A stretch of DNA of 53,169 bases from Sulfuriflexus sp032250955 (GCF_032250955.1 NZ_JAVVES010000012.1:1-53169); one strand, 5' to 3'. Counted from the stretch's first letter, positions 17,661-26,601 are shown. Numbers and translations are program-made. Notes: generated by a model not told the origin, from the sequence alone.

Positions 17661-18677
17661 ATGAATATTTATTATGACAAAGATGCTGACCTGAGCATTA
17701 TCAAGGGTATGAACGTTGCCATCATCGGTTATGGTTCACAGGGACATGCACATGCCAACAACCTGAAAGACTCCGGCGTTAACGTCGTCGTTGGCCTGCG
17801 CAAAGGTTCATCCTCCGCAAGCAAGGCCAAGGATGCCGGTCTTGCCGTGAAGGAAGTGCCCGCTGCCGTTGCCGGTGCCGATATCGTGATGATCCTGACC
17901 CCGGATGAGTTCCAGTCAGCTCTTTACCGTGACGAAATCGAGCCAAACATCAAATCCGGAGCGACACTGGCCTTTGCCCACGGTTTCAGTATTCATTACA
18001 ACCAGGTTGTGCCGCGTGCCGATCTTGATGTAATTATGATCGCACCAAAAGCCCCTGGCCATACTGTGCGTAGTGAATTCACTCGCGGTGGTGGTATCCC
18101 TGACCTGATTGCGATTTATCAGGATGCCTCTGGCAAGGCCCGGGAGACTGCACTGTCTTATGCCTCGGCCATCGGTGGTGGGCGTACCGGCATCATTGAA
18201 ACAACCTTCAAAGATGAAACAGAAACCGACCTGTTCGGTGAACAGGCCGTATTGTGTGGTGGCGCCGTAGAACTGGTCAAGGCCGGTTTTGAAACCCTCA
18301 CCGAGGCCGGTTATGCCCCCGAAATGGCCTATTTTGAATGTCTGCATGAATTGAAGCTGATTGTTGATCTCATGTACGAAGGTGGTATCGCCAACATGAA
18401 CTACTCAATCTCGAATAATGCCGAGTATGGTGAGTATGTAACCGGTAATCGGGTAATCAATGAAGAGAGCCGTTGGGCCATGCGAGAAGCGCTGGAAAAC
18501 ATCCAGAACGGCGAATATGCCAAGCGCTTCATTCTTGAAGGTCAGGCCAATTACCCGGAAATGACCGCGCGTCGTCGTAACAATGCTGCCCATCCTATCG
18601 AGCAGACGGGTGCCAAGTTGCGTAGCATGATGCCATGGATCACGGAAAACGCCCTGGTCGACAAGAGTAAAAACTAG
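17661..18677 (+). CDS. ilvC: Ketol-acid reductoisomerase
   Basis: 338 residues from the ATG at 17661, with GAGGA 6 bases upstream; an in-frame upstream codon at 17646 is rejected on that ground. The NADPH-binding motif is GYGSQGHAHANNLKDSG and the Mg2+-binding acidic residues are in FKDETETDLFGEQ and in ECLHELK. It converts acetolactate to 2,3-dihydroxy-isovalerate. The length matches the short class I enzyme. It is the last gene before a strong terminator. Confidence 0.97.
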   Translation: MNIYYDKDADLSIIKGMNVAIIGYGSQGHAHANNLKDSGVNVVVGLRKGSSSASKAKDAGLAVKEVPAAVAGADIVMILTPDEFQSALYRDEIEPNIKSGATLAFAHGFSIHYNQVVPRADLDVIMIAPKAPGHTVRSEFTRGGGIPDLIAIYQDASGKARETALSYASAIGGGRTGIIETTFKDETETDLFGEQAVLCGGAVELVKAGFETLTEAGYAPEMAYFECLHELKLIVDLMYEGGIANMNYSISNNAEYGEYVTGNRVINEESRWAMREALENIQNGEYAKRFILEGQANYPEMTARRRNNAAHPIEQTGAKLRSMMPWITENALVDKSKN

Positions 18678-18693
18678 GTTCAAAGCAAACAAA

Positions 18694-18724
18694 ACGATGC
18701 GGTCTTCTGACCGCATCGTCTTTT
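18694..18724 (+). terminator. Intrinsic terminator after ilvC
   Basis: A perfect 11-bp stem (18694-18704 with 18709-18719), TTCT loop, then CTTTT. It is preceded by an A-rich stretch. It ends the ilvI-ilvH-ilvC unit. The psd-like gene begins 24 bases after the T-run, leaving little space for a separate promoter, so the downstream pair may depend on readthrough. Confidence 0.85.
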
Positions 18725-18747
18725 CCAGCCGGATGTCATAAATTACT

Positions 18748-19392
18748 GTGCAAAAGAAACATACCTTTATCGCACGGGAAGGTCGCCCGTATATCCTGTT
18801 AAGCCTTGCTGCTGTGGGGCTGGCATGGTTATATTTCGGGCTGATTGAAAGTCTGCCTCTCTGGCCTTTGCCCTTCATCGCCATTTTCCTGTTCCGCGAT
18901 CGGGTGCGAACCGTCCCATCAGAGCCTCTTGCCGTTGTCAGCCCGGTTGATGCTGAAGTTACCGAGGTAGCGACGGTGCGTGACGGCTTTCTGGATCGCG
19001 ATGCCATCAGGGTCGTACTGTCTATGGGGCTGACGGACATGTATTCGATTCGCAGCCCGATTGAAGGCAAGGTCATGAACCAGTGGCTGGTAGACAGGCA
19101 TTTTGCCGTTGCAGATGCCGCCCGTTTTGCCCAATGGATTCAAACCGATGAAAACGACGACGTGTTAATGGCCATCTATACCCGCCTGATACCTCGTTGG
19201 CCACGCTGTTATGTGCAGGCCGGCGAGCGCGTGGGACAGGGCCAGCGCTGCGGTTTTATGAATTTTGGCGCCTGCCTAGAGGTCTACGTGCCGGTGAATA
19301 GCCGGATCGATGTCGCCGCCGGCCAGCAGGTGCGTGCCGGTGAGAGCGTGATCGCGCACTTTGTCCACCGCCAACAGTTGCGAAACCCGTAG
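18748..19392 (+). CDS. Phosphatidylserine decarboxylase homologue lacking the pyruvoyl serine
   Basis: About 214 residues from a GTG start. A hydrophobic N-terminus (YILLSLAAVGLAWLYF and LPLWPLPFIAIFLF) and the overall layout match the short Psd type. The typical cleavage region reads GFMNFGACLEVYVP (residues 169-182), where an active enzyme has FGS and cleaves between Gly and Ser to form the pyruvoyl group. Other usual motifs are also changed: SPVDAEV for SPADGRV and LTDMYSIRSPIEGKV for FDVHVNRAPVSGTV. It is therefore probably not an active decarboxylase of the known kind. It sits before pssA, the usual place of psd in this gene order. Confidence 0.75.
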   Translation: MQKKHTFIAREGRPYILLSLAAVGLAWLYFGLIESLPLWPLPFIAIFLFRDRVRTVPSEPLAVVSPVDAEVTEVATVRDGFLDRDAIRVVLSMGLTDMYSIRSPIEGKVMNQWLVDRHFAVADAARFAQWIQTDENDDVLMAIYTRLIPRWPRCYVQAGERVGQGQRCGFMNFGACLEVYVPVNSRIDVAAGQQVRAGESVIAHFVHRQQLRNP

Positions 19393-19413
19393 CAAGCAGC
19401 CAAACTAGCCAGC

Positions 19414-20202
19414 ATGAGCCAAACCCCGGACAATCCAGAGGAAGCCACGAAACGCCGTCGCGGTATTTACCTGCTGCCGAACCTGTTTACCACGGCAGGC
19501 CTGTTCGCCGGTTTTTTTGCCATTATCGCGGCGATTGGCGGGCACTTTGAAAATGCAGCTATTGCCATTTTTGTGGCGATGATCATGGATGGATTTGATG
19601 GTCGGGTCGCCCGCATGACTCATACCGAAAGTGATTTCGGGGCGGAATACGACAGCATGGCCGACATGGTCTCTTTTGGTGTAGCGCCAGCGCTGGTGGT
19701 GCACCAATGGGGCCTGAGCAGTATGGGGAATATCGGCTGGTTTGCGGCATTTGTTTATACGGCCGGTGCGGCATTGCGCCTGGCGCGCTTTAATACCCAG
19801 ATCGGCATTGCCGACAAACGCTACTTCCAGGGCCTCGCCAGTCCTGCCGCGGCAGCCCTGTTGGCAGGGCTGGTCTGGCTGGGCACAGACCTGGGCTGGG
19901 AAGGTGCAGACAAGCGCATCATTACCTTCCTGCTGACCTTCTTTGCCGGGGTCCTGATGGTCAGTAACATCCGTTATCACAGCTTCAAGCAGTTCGATTT
20001 GCATGGCAAGGTGCCGTTTATCGTCATGGTTGCCATGATGCTGCTGTTTGCAGTGATTTACCTGCACCCGCCAATGGTCCTGTTTGGCGGTTTTTTCCTT
20101 TACGCGCTATCAGGTCTGATACTGACCTTGTGGCAACTGCACCGTCGCCGCACCAAACGCAAGCACGAGCATCATGCCTCTGAGAATAATCCCGATTCCT
20201 GA
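19414..20202 (+). CDS. pssA: CDP-diacylglycerol--serine O-phosphatidyltransferase
   Basis: 262 residues with about seven to eight membrane segments. The CDP-alcohol phosphotransferase motif D-G-x2-A-R-x8-G-x3-D-x3-D is visible in MDGFDGRVARMTHTESDFGAEYDSMAD (residues about 58-84). It makes phosphatidylserine from CDP-diacylglycerol and serine at the inner membrane. The C-terminus is Lys/Arg/His-rich. It follows the psd-like gene by 21 bases. The usual downstream neighbour, leuA, is about 6.7 kb away here. Confidence 0.92.
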   Translation: MSQTPDNPEEATKRRRGIYLLPNLFTTAGLFAGFFAIIAAIGGHFENAAIAIFVAMIMDGFDGRVARMTHTESDFGAEYDSMADMVSFGVAPALVVHQWGLSSMGNIGWFAAFVYTAGAALRLARFNTQIGIADKRYFQGLASPAAAALLAGLVWLGTDLGWEGADKRIITFLLTFFAGVLMVSNIRYHSFKQFDLHGKVPFIVMVAMMLLFAVIYLHPPMVLFGGFFLYALSGLILTLWQLHRRRTKRKHEHHASENNPDS

Positions 20203-20297
20203 GCACTCCTGCATCATGGTCATTATCCCCATACGCCAGTAGAGAAGAATCTAAACGGGTTACAGTTGCGTGTCGGATACGGCGGACAGTAAATTAC

Positions 20298-22352
20298 CTA
20301 TACCCAGTCGAGCTTGTTTTCAGCCACATGCATGAGCGCGGCAACCACATGCTTGTCATACAGCTTGTCTGCTTCGGCATAAATACGATGCAGAACCTCA
20401 TCAGTCATGATGGGATTACGGTAAGCTCGCGGACTGTGCATGGCGACGAAGGCATTGGCTACGGCAAGAATGCGTGCGGTCATAAGTATGCTTTCGCCAG
20501 CGAGCCCTCCGGGTCCACCACTCCCATCCACATGCTCGGTTTTCTGGGCGATGGTTTCCAGGACCGGGCCATCAAACTCGAGGCCGGCCAGTACCTTCAC
20601 CGTCTGCTTACTCGAGGCCTGCAGGATGTCACGTTCCGCGGCGGATAATGGCGTGGTTTTTGTCAATATTTCCCTGGGCACGAACAATTTGCCGATGTTC
20701 GCCAGGCTCGCGGCAAGCTCAAGCGTCTCGATATCCGGCTTCGGCAGATTCATTTCGACAGCAATTGCCGTGGCTAGTCGCGTGGTTTCGGCCGAATGAT
20801 TGGCGCAATTAGGGTCATAAGTATCTATCACATGGGTCAATGTCTGAACCAGGTTTTTCATCAGACGATCATGTTTGTCCTGTGCTTCCGTCAGCGCAGT
20901 AATGTCATGCAATACGATCAGAAAACTATCGTCGCCGACAGGCAAAAAACAGCTGTGAAAGGTATGCAATGCATTGTTGAGGAGGAATTTTTTCACGCCG
21001 GTAAGCACCTGACCAGTGTTGCGAACACTAAAAAGGTGCTCTTTCAGCGATTTTCCGATGTCACTCCCCAACGCGGCACTCAGCGACTTGCCGATCAGGT
21101 CAGACGACTCCAGTTGAAAAATTTCGGCTGTCGGCCTGTTCACAAATTGTATATGCATATTGTTATCGCAAAGGATAATCAGGTCACCGATATTATCCGT
21201 GACGGACTGGAGTAGTTTCTTTTGTTCAGTCAGCAGCCTGGATTGTTTTTCGAGTTCAGTGGCATGCCTGACTGCATACAGGCCTGCCCCATGCCGCCAG
21301 GAGGCAATGATGATAAAGACTAATGCAGCGAGCCCGAGTGAAAAGGAAGTGATAAGTGACGCCTGGTGTGCATCGGATTCCTTTAAGGCCTCATGCCGCG
21401 AGATCATCTGCAGCAATATCCAGTTGGTATTCTTTATCGGATGACTGAGGAAGAGGGCATCTTCGCCAGAAAAACTCTTGCGTATCCCGAAGGCCCCGGG
21501 GTTGACCAGGGCATAGGCAGCAGCCAGTGATTGGGGTTCATGCGGCAGACGCATGAACATCTGGCCGTTACGTTGGCTGAGCCGGTCAAGATAGACGACT
21601 GAACCGCGTTCGCGACGCACGAGAGTGCTTATGTCGGTATCGGTGCTGAAGATATCCTTGTGTAGTAAGGGATACAAACTCTTGCTGACGGTACGCAGAC
21701 CAACAATGCTGAAACTTTCCCTCTCAACAGCACCAGTATTGGTCAGCGCAGGAACGGCCACCAGAAACCCCATTACCGGTTCAGTATGCTGGTTCATATA
21801 TATATCGCGAATACGTGATATGTGGTCATTTGCTGTCTGTTTGGCATTTTCGACAGTAATGTCATCAAGCAAGGGCATCCCCGGTGTGGCGATAATGACC
21901 TTGCCCTTGTTATTTAAAATAGCAATACCAGAGTGCCTGATAACCGGGATATTTGCCTTAATGCGTGGTTCTGGTGTTTCTTCATAAAAACCATTCCTGC
22001 TGGCAGTGTTGAGCAGGAGGTTTTTGAGATAGATGCGTTGTGCGGACTCGATATCAGTCTGGCTACGACCGGCTGCCTGGGCAATATGGGAAAGGTAAAG
22101 CTGTAGTGACAGGTTTTCTGCCAGTGAATCGAGCGTTGAGTGTTGTTTGGCGAGCCAGTTATTTATCAGGTCTTCACGTACATCGGCCATCAGTGCGAGT
22201 CGTTGTTGCCAGTCTTGAATATCCCGCTTACGCTCAATGGCGGTAATCTTACTAATTAGTCCGAAACTGATTATAACGATAACCAAAAGGATCAACAGTG
22301 CGATCCATATCGATGCTTTATTCTGGAGTGCGGCAGCAACTTTCACGGACAT
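20298..22352 (-). CDS. Membrane sensor with PAS and degenerate HD-GYP domain
   Basis: 684 residues. A membrane segment near 15-35 is followed by a large extracytoplasmic Cache-like sensor region and a second membrane segment near 330-350. A PAS domain with a preceding helix lies at about 375-495 and an HD-GYP-like domain from about 500 to the end. HD-GYP proteins hydrolyse c-di-GMP at HDIGK and HHExxDGSGYPxGLxG sites. Here these read LANIGK (near 549) and TEHVDGSGGPGGLAG (near 604), so the HD pair and the GYP tyrosine are lost. It is likely a non-hydrolysing receptor or interaction domain. It is convergent with pssA. Confidence 0.8.
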   Translation of the reverse strand: MSVKVAAALQNKASIWIALLILLVIVIISFGLISKITAIERKRDIQDWQQRLALMADVREDLINNWLAKQHSTLDSLAENLSLQLYLSHIAQAAGRSQTDIESAQRIYLKNLLLNTASRNGFYEETPEPRIKANIPVIRHSGIAILNNKGKVIIATPGMPLLDDITVENAKQTANDHISRIRDIYMNQHTEPVMGFLVAVPALTNTGAVERESFSIVGLRTVSKSLYPLLHKDIFSTDTDISTLVRRERGSVVYLDRLSQRNGQMFMRLPHEPQSLAAAYALVNPGAFGIRKSFSGEDALFLSHPIKNTNWILLQMISRHEALKESDAHQASLITSFSLGLAALVFIIIASWRHGAGLYAVRHATELEKQSRLLTEQKKLLQSVTDNIGDLIILCDNNMHIQFVNRPTAEIFQLESSDLIGKSLSAALGSDIGKSLKEHLFSVRNTGQVLTGVKKFLLNNALHTFHSCFLPVGDDSFLIVLHDITALTEAQDKHDRLMKNLVQTLTHVIDTYDPNCANHSAETTRLATAIAVEMNLPKPDIETLELAASLANIGKLFVPREILTKTTPLSAAERDILQASSKQTVKVLAGLEFDGPVLETIAQKTEHVDGSGGPGGLAGESILMTARILAVANAFVAMHSPRAYRNPIMTDEVLHRIYAEADKLYDKHVVAALMHVAENKLDWV

Positions 22353-22918
22353 CCATTTTCCCTGTGTCGATAATTAAAATCGTTATCTTTCATAATATAG
22401 ACAGATACGTAGTCCAGGCCTGTCCATGAAGCAGGAATTCGTTAATCCGATGGCCCTGGAATAAAGTATGCCCTCGCCCTGCAATATTACCAGCCCGGAC
22501 AGGGTATTCCCATCTTTGTAAAAGCTGCGTTAGTCGCCAGGTGAACATCCGGTGCCCTGTGCTTACGATCATAATATATCAGCGCAAATCCGGTAATTTG
22601 AGATCTGTGCCGATTCGTGAATATTGAAAACAACCATACATGTTGCATTGCAGCAATATCAGATTAGTTATATGACATAAGTAATATTACGCCAACACTT
22701 ATTTGCCTGCGAATTATAAACCGGGAATGATTTTAATCGGCAGTATCCTAAGCGATTTTACGTATGTAAGTGCAAATGATTGAAGGTAAAATTGATCACG
22801 GTCGGTTGTGGCTTTGCCTGGCTGGCATGATGTGTAAGTGACTACCAATAAGCTTCAAGGATGATTATTGCTACTGGTCTTGTATGAATATCCAGTTTGT
22901 TTTGAAGGACGGATTCTT
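22353..22918. other. Intergenic stretch without visible gene
   Basis: 566 bases of AT-rich DNA between the divergent HD-GYP sensor and the Slam-like gene. It must hold promoters for both, but I cannot choose boxes with confidence. No frame with a ribosome site, no repeat and no terminator was seen. Confidence 0.45.
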
Positions 22919-24202
22919 ATGAAAAGTATGTTGCACCAGATGATTACCATATTACTCCTGGCCGGATTTTTGCTGGGTGCTGAGATGGTGCTTGCTATTG
23001 CGGAAGACCCCGAAGTTTCCTTCAAGGAAGCGATGCAGGCCAGGGAAAGTGGCGACATCCTGGGTTCAATTGAAATACTCGAATCTATAATTACCCATGA
23101 GCCGCTACTACACCGGGCGCGACTTGAACTGGCGGTTGCCTACTACCGAGCTATTCAATATGAAGAAGCCGAGCGTGAAGCGCAACGTGTACTTGATGAT
23201 CCGGAGACTCCCGATGCCGTGCGACTATCCATTATCGCCTTTCTTGCCCAGATAAGAGCTGATAGTGCACGCTTTGCCGCGACCCGGCATGAATTTCATC
23301 CTTTTATATCGGTGGGCTATTTACACGACACCAACGTCAATATCGGCCCCAGCTCTGACGTAGTAAATATCGGCGCAACCGCGCTGCGTGTCGCACCGGG
23401 CTCCGTGCCGCAAAGTGATAATGCCGTTACTCTGGCTGCAGGATTCAGTCACACTTTCAAGACCGGCAAGCTTGTGAACATTGCTAACAAATCTGCCGCC
23501 TTCTTGTGGCAATCACAGGCGGCGATGTATACGCGCCAATATGAAGAGCTGGCTAATTTTAATCTTGATGTCACCAGCCTGAGTACAGGTCCAGCCTTTA
23601 TTGTGCCGCGGTACTGGCGTGGCAATGTCAGTTTTCGTCTCGATAATATTGAATTGGGTCATGATCGACTGGCGCTGTACACATCTATTCTTCCAAGTAT
23701 TACCTGGTTGTTAAATGAAACAACCGACCTCACGCTTAGTGCCTCACTCGCAGACCGGGATTTCTACCAGACAATTGATAAGGGTCGGGATAATGTCTAT
23801 CGGGAAATCGGCATATCGTTGGGTAAACGCTATATGAACGACAGGGTCGCGATACTGGTGGGGCTTAACCTCTTTGAGGAAAGCGCTGATAACGATGTCT
23901 TTAGCCGCGATGGTACCCAGATATTTGCCGGGGTGAACTGGAATGCCTGGGAAAATGGTTCTCTCTATGCAAATTACCGGCAGCGCGATTACAAGCACGA
24001 TGCACCTGAACCCCTGTTCAATGAAAAGAGAGATGAGCGCGAAGAACGATTTGCGATTGGTGCCAGCCATGAATTTAAGGACGGACTACTGAATAAATGG
24101 GTGTTGAATGGTAGTTACACCAATACTGATAATGTGTCGAATGTAGATATATATGACTTTGACCGTGAAGTCGTGAGTGCCACATTGTCCAGAACGTTTT
24201 AA
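22919..24202 (+). CDS. Slam-like outer membrane protein (TPR domain plus beta-barrel), putative type XI secretion translocator
   Basis: 427 residues from the ATG at 22919, preceded by AAGGACGG. The signal peptide ends near MVLAIA. Residues about 25-120 hold TPR-like helix pairs (FKEAMQARESGDILGSIEILESII, RARLELAVAYYRAIQYEEAEREAQRVL). The rest is a beta-barrel, beginning FHPFISVGYLHDTNVNIG and ending in Phe (SATLSRTF), the usual barrel end. This is the plan of surface lipoprotein assembly modifiers (Slam, DUF560), which move lipoproteins or soluble proteins with TbpB-type barrels across the outer membrane. The next gene encodes such a candidate cargo, which supports the call. Confidence 0.75.
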   Translation: MKSMLHQMITILLLAGFLLGAEMVLAIAEDPEVSFKEAMQARESGDILGSIEILESIITHEPLLHRARLELAVAYYRAIQYEEAEREAQRVLDDPETPDAVRLSIIAFLAQIRADSARFAATRHEFHPFISVGYLHDTNVNIGPSSDVVNIGATALRVAPGSVPQSDNAVTLAAGFSHTFKTGKLVNIANKSAAFLWQSQAAMYTRQYEELANFNLDVTSLSTGPAFIVPRYWRGNVSFRLDNIELGHDRLALYTSILPSITWLLNETTDLTLSASLADRDFYQTIDKGRDNVYREIGISLGKRYMNDRVAILVGLNLFEESADNDVFSRDGTQIFAGVNWNAWENGSLYANYRQRDYKHDAPEPLFNEKRDEREERFAIGASHEFKDGLLNKWVLNGSYTNTDNVSNVDIYDFDREVVSATLSRTF

Positions 24203-24251
24203 GAGTCCGGGTATACATGCGTGTTCGACAATTAAAGTGGGAGGGGATGTG

Positions 24252-25562
24252 ATGAGTATGCAAAGAATGTTTTCAATCCTGTTGGCGATCATGATTACCA
24301 TTGCCGCCGCACAGACGACAGCTCTCGCCAGGACCAAAGCCAATCTTGATGACGAATACACTGATTCGGTATATAGCTGGGGGCCCTGGCTGGTACTGGT
24401 CAGACCTGCCGCTGGTCCAGCGGCGCGGGTTTTACCCCTGACAGTGGCGCTTGCACTTGGCTTTGGTGCAGGTGATGCCGGGCAGTTTACTCCTGGTATT
24501 ATATTCCCGCCCGATGCCGGTGGTGGTGGCAACGGCAATGGTGGTGATAATGGTAATGGCGGGGATAATGGTGATGGCGGCAATGGCGGTGATAATGGTA
24601 ATGGAGGCGGCAACGGTACCCCTCCGATTGCATCAGGCCCTTGTGATCCCGGTGCCGCATGCAGCTATGGCCTGGTTGACCAGGTTACATCAACCGGCCC
24701 GGGCGGCGAAGTCGGCACACGAACATATAATGTGATCGGCTTCCAGAACGCCAGTGTTAGCCTGAATCCGATCCCACTGGAAGACGGGAATACCAGTGGC
24801 CCTGTCACCTTGACGTTGTCCAGTAACACTGCTGTTCCAATGGAGTTAATGATAGTGGATCAGTATCAGCAGACGGGGCCGAATAAGTGGAGCACTTATG
24901 AGCGCACCAAAGTGCCGTATGCGCTCGACGGCAGTGAGGGCTTAGCGATTATCACCGAGCACATCAACGGTGTCACCATCGATGTTGCCGGTGTCCCGTT
25001 CACCTACGGGCTGGCCGATAATGATACAAGGGACTACACAGAGTCGACAGGCATTCTGACGACTGACAAAACCCGCGGTGCTTTTATACATGGTACGGCC
25101 ACGGTACTCGATGATCTCGGTTCGTTGCATGCCGGAAATGTTCAGGCTACGTATGAGGGATTTACCCTCAGGGATGTGAACCCTGTCAATATAAATGTCG
25201 ATTTCGGCAACCAGAGCTGGAATGGTAGCTGGAATGGTGGAACTGACTCGACAGTCACCACCTTTGTTGACAGCAATGGCGTCACCAACCTGACCGGGGG
25301 CGTCGGTTTTCAGGCCAGTGGTGTCATCAATGGCCCCAATATTGTCTCAACTGATATTTCGGCTGCGGATGCAACATCAATCTCTGGAAATGTTAACGGT
25401 TCGTTTTTCGGTGGCGATGCAGGGGTGCTTGCGGGGGCCGCAAATGTAGACAAGACAACGGTTGATTATAGTGGCAACTATCAGGATCTGTACGTGACAC
25501 GGGACCCGCTCAAGGTCGGCACGTTACCCGTCCCCGACTCACTTGGCGGTGGGGTTGAATAA
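24252..25562 (+). CDS. Secreted TbpB-barrel-type cargo with Gly/Asn-rich linker
   Basis: 436 residues from the ATG at 24252 with GGGAGGGG upstream. The signal peptide (MFSILLAIMITIAAAQTTALA) has no lipobox cysteine, so the protein should be soluble after export. A mature N-terminal part contains RPAAGPAARVLPL (PAAG at residues 52-55). A Gly/Asn/Asp linker follows at about 90-120, then a middle domain, and a C-terminal barrel with ISGNVNGSFFGGDAGVLAGAANV, close to the GxFYGPxAxELGG motif of TbpB/hemophilin barrels. Slam2-type (SlamB) translocators export such unlipidated proteins. The ligand, perhaps metal or haem by analogy, is unknown. Internal repeats make the linker prone to length changes. 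Confidence 0.65.
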   Translation: MSMQRMFSILLAIMITIAAAQTTALARTKANLDDEYTDSVYSWGPWLVLVRPAAGPAARVLPLTVALALGFGAGDAGQFTPGIIFPPDAGGGGNGNGGDNGNGGDNGDGGNGGDNGNGGGNGTPPIASGPCDPGAACSYGLVDQVTSTGPGGEVGTRTYNVIGFQNASVSLNPIPLEDGNTSGPVTLTLSSNTAVPMELMIVDQYQQTGPNKWSTYERTKVPYALDGSEGLAIITEHINGVTIDVAGVPFTYGLADNDTRDYTESTGILTTDKTRGAFIHGTATVLDDLGSLHAGNVQATYEGFTLRDVNPVNINVDFGNQSWNGSWNGGTDSTVTTFVDSNGVTNLTGGVGFQASGVINGPNIVSTDISAADATSISGNVNGSFFGGDAGVLAGAANVDKTTVDYSGNYQDLYVTRDPLKVGTLPVPDSLGGGVE

Positions 25563-25599
25563 TACTTGTTATCCATGCTCGTCAGTAACATAAAAAAGG

Positions 25600-25622
25600 G
25601 CTGCCGCTGGCAGCTATTTTTT
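25600..25622. terminator. Intrinsic terminator, probably bidirectional
   Basis: GCTGCC (25600-25605), GCT loop and GGCAGC (25609-25614) are followed by TATTTTTT. An A-run (AAAAAA) precedes the stem on the other side, so it can serve both the cargo gene (+) and the convergent cysteine protease gene (-). Confidence 0.75.
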
Positions 25623-25707
25623 AGCGGCTATGTTTTTACCGGTTGCCTGCGGAGGTCTGAAATATTGACAGAGGTCCCGCTTCTATACGATTTCTTCATG
25701 CACATCA

Positions 25708-26379
25708 TTACGACGGCAAGTGTATCCACCACTGTTTTTCATCAAGTGAATAAATGGGGACGTAATGCAGAATGTTTTTATGTGACAGGATCTCATTGAC
25801 CTGGTTATCGAGGATGACAATATCATCATCCAGATAGACCGCAAGCACGGCATGGGGAATTCCCAGATTCGTATCCTGTAAAACGACTATGCGGCTTTGT
25901 AGTTGCTGGTGTCCCAGCCAGCGCAAGGAAAGCAGTTTGGTAATGGCATAATCTTCGCAATCGCCGCCACGACGAAGAAACTCTTCTGGTATTGCCCAGT
26001 AATCCTCCAGGCCATAGTTATCTATATCCAGTATGTAATCTTTTTTGTTGGCATAAAGGTTGATTCTTTTTAATTGGTCGACAGTATCCATACCTTTAAG
26101 GCTTTGCAGGTATACCAGCCATTCATTCAGATGGCAGCGGTTAAACCGCTTGCTGTCGCAGTTGCCTTCTATAGACTCTTTGCGGACATACCGTTCCAGC
26201 ACACTGAGCCATTGTGGAAACATCTCCAGATTTTCCTGGTGGGATTCGACAGAGCCAAATAATCCGGCTGCAGAGGTAAAAGACGGGAAAGTGAAGGCCA
26301 GCAGCAAGCTGGCGAGTAACAACACAGTGTTTCTGAATCGCCGAATAACGGAGATGAGGATAGAAAGTCTATAGCCCAC
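25708..26379 (-). CDS. LapG-like periplasmic transglutaminase-fold cysteine protease (BTLCP family)
   Basis: 223 residues from a GTG start with AAGGA 10 bases upstream. A signal peptide ends near FTSAA. The Cys-His-Asp triad of the bacterial transglutaminase-like cysteine proteinase family is visible: C in RRGGDCEDYAITK, H in GIPHAVLAVYL, D in VILDNQVNE. LapG of this family cleaves di-alanine sites ([TPA]AAG) in surface adhesins under control of LapD. No lapD or giant adhesin gene is in the window, but the neighbouring cargo carries PAAG. The gene is convergent with that cargo and shares its terminator. Confidence 0.82.
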   Translation of the reverse strand: MGYRLSILISVIRRFRNTVLLLASLLLAFTFPSFTSAAGLFGSVESHQENLEMFPQWLSVLERYVRKESIEGNCDSKRFNRCHLNEWLVYLQSLKGMDTVDQLKRINLYANKKDYILDIDNYGLEDYWAIPEEFLRRGGDCEDYAITKLLSLRWLGHQQLQSRIVVLQDTNLGIPHAVLAVYLDDDIVILDNQVNEILSHKNILHYVPIYSLDEKQWWIHLPS

Positions 26380-26601
26380 TACATGGAGTTCCTTATGTAG
26401 TTATTGCTGCAATCTTACTTTAAAATGATTCTGCGTGCGAATGACCGGCATGAGCAAAATACACTTCTATTCATAAATTCCTGTTGAGTCGGCAGGGGTG
26501 GGACACATGCTCACAGGAGAATACGGCGAAGAAGGGCCCTATGCCACAAGCCAGTGGTCTGCCGATGGCCAGCCCCGGATGACCTGGGCGGGCACAGGGG
26601 C

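Noticed and set aside
24520..24620. Possible simple-sequence or CRISPR array
   Set aside because: It is the Gly/Asn/Asp linker of the secreted cargo, with irregular GGTAATGGC-type units in frame.
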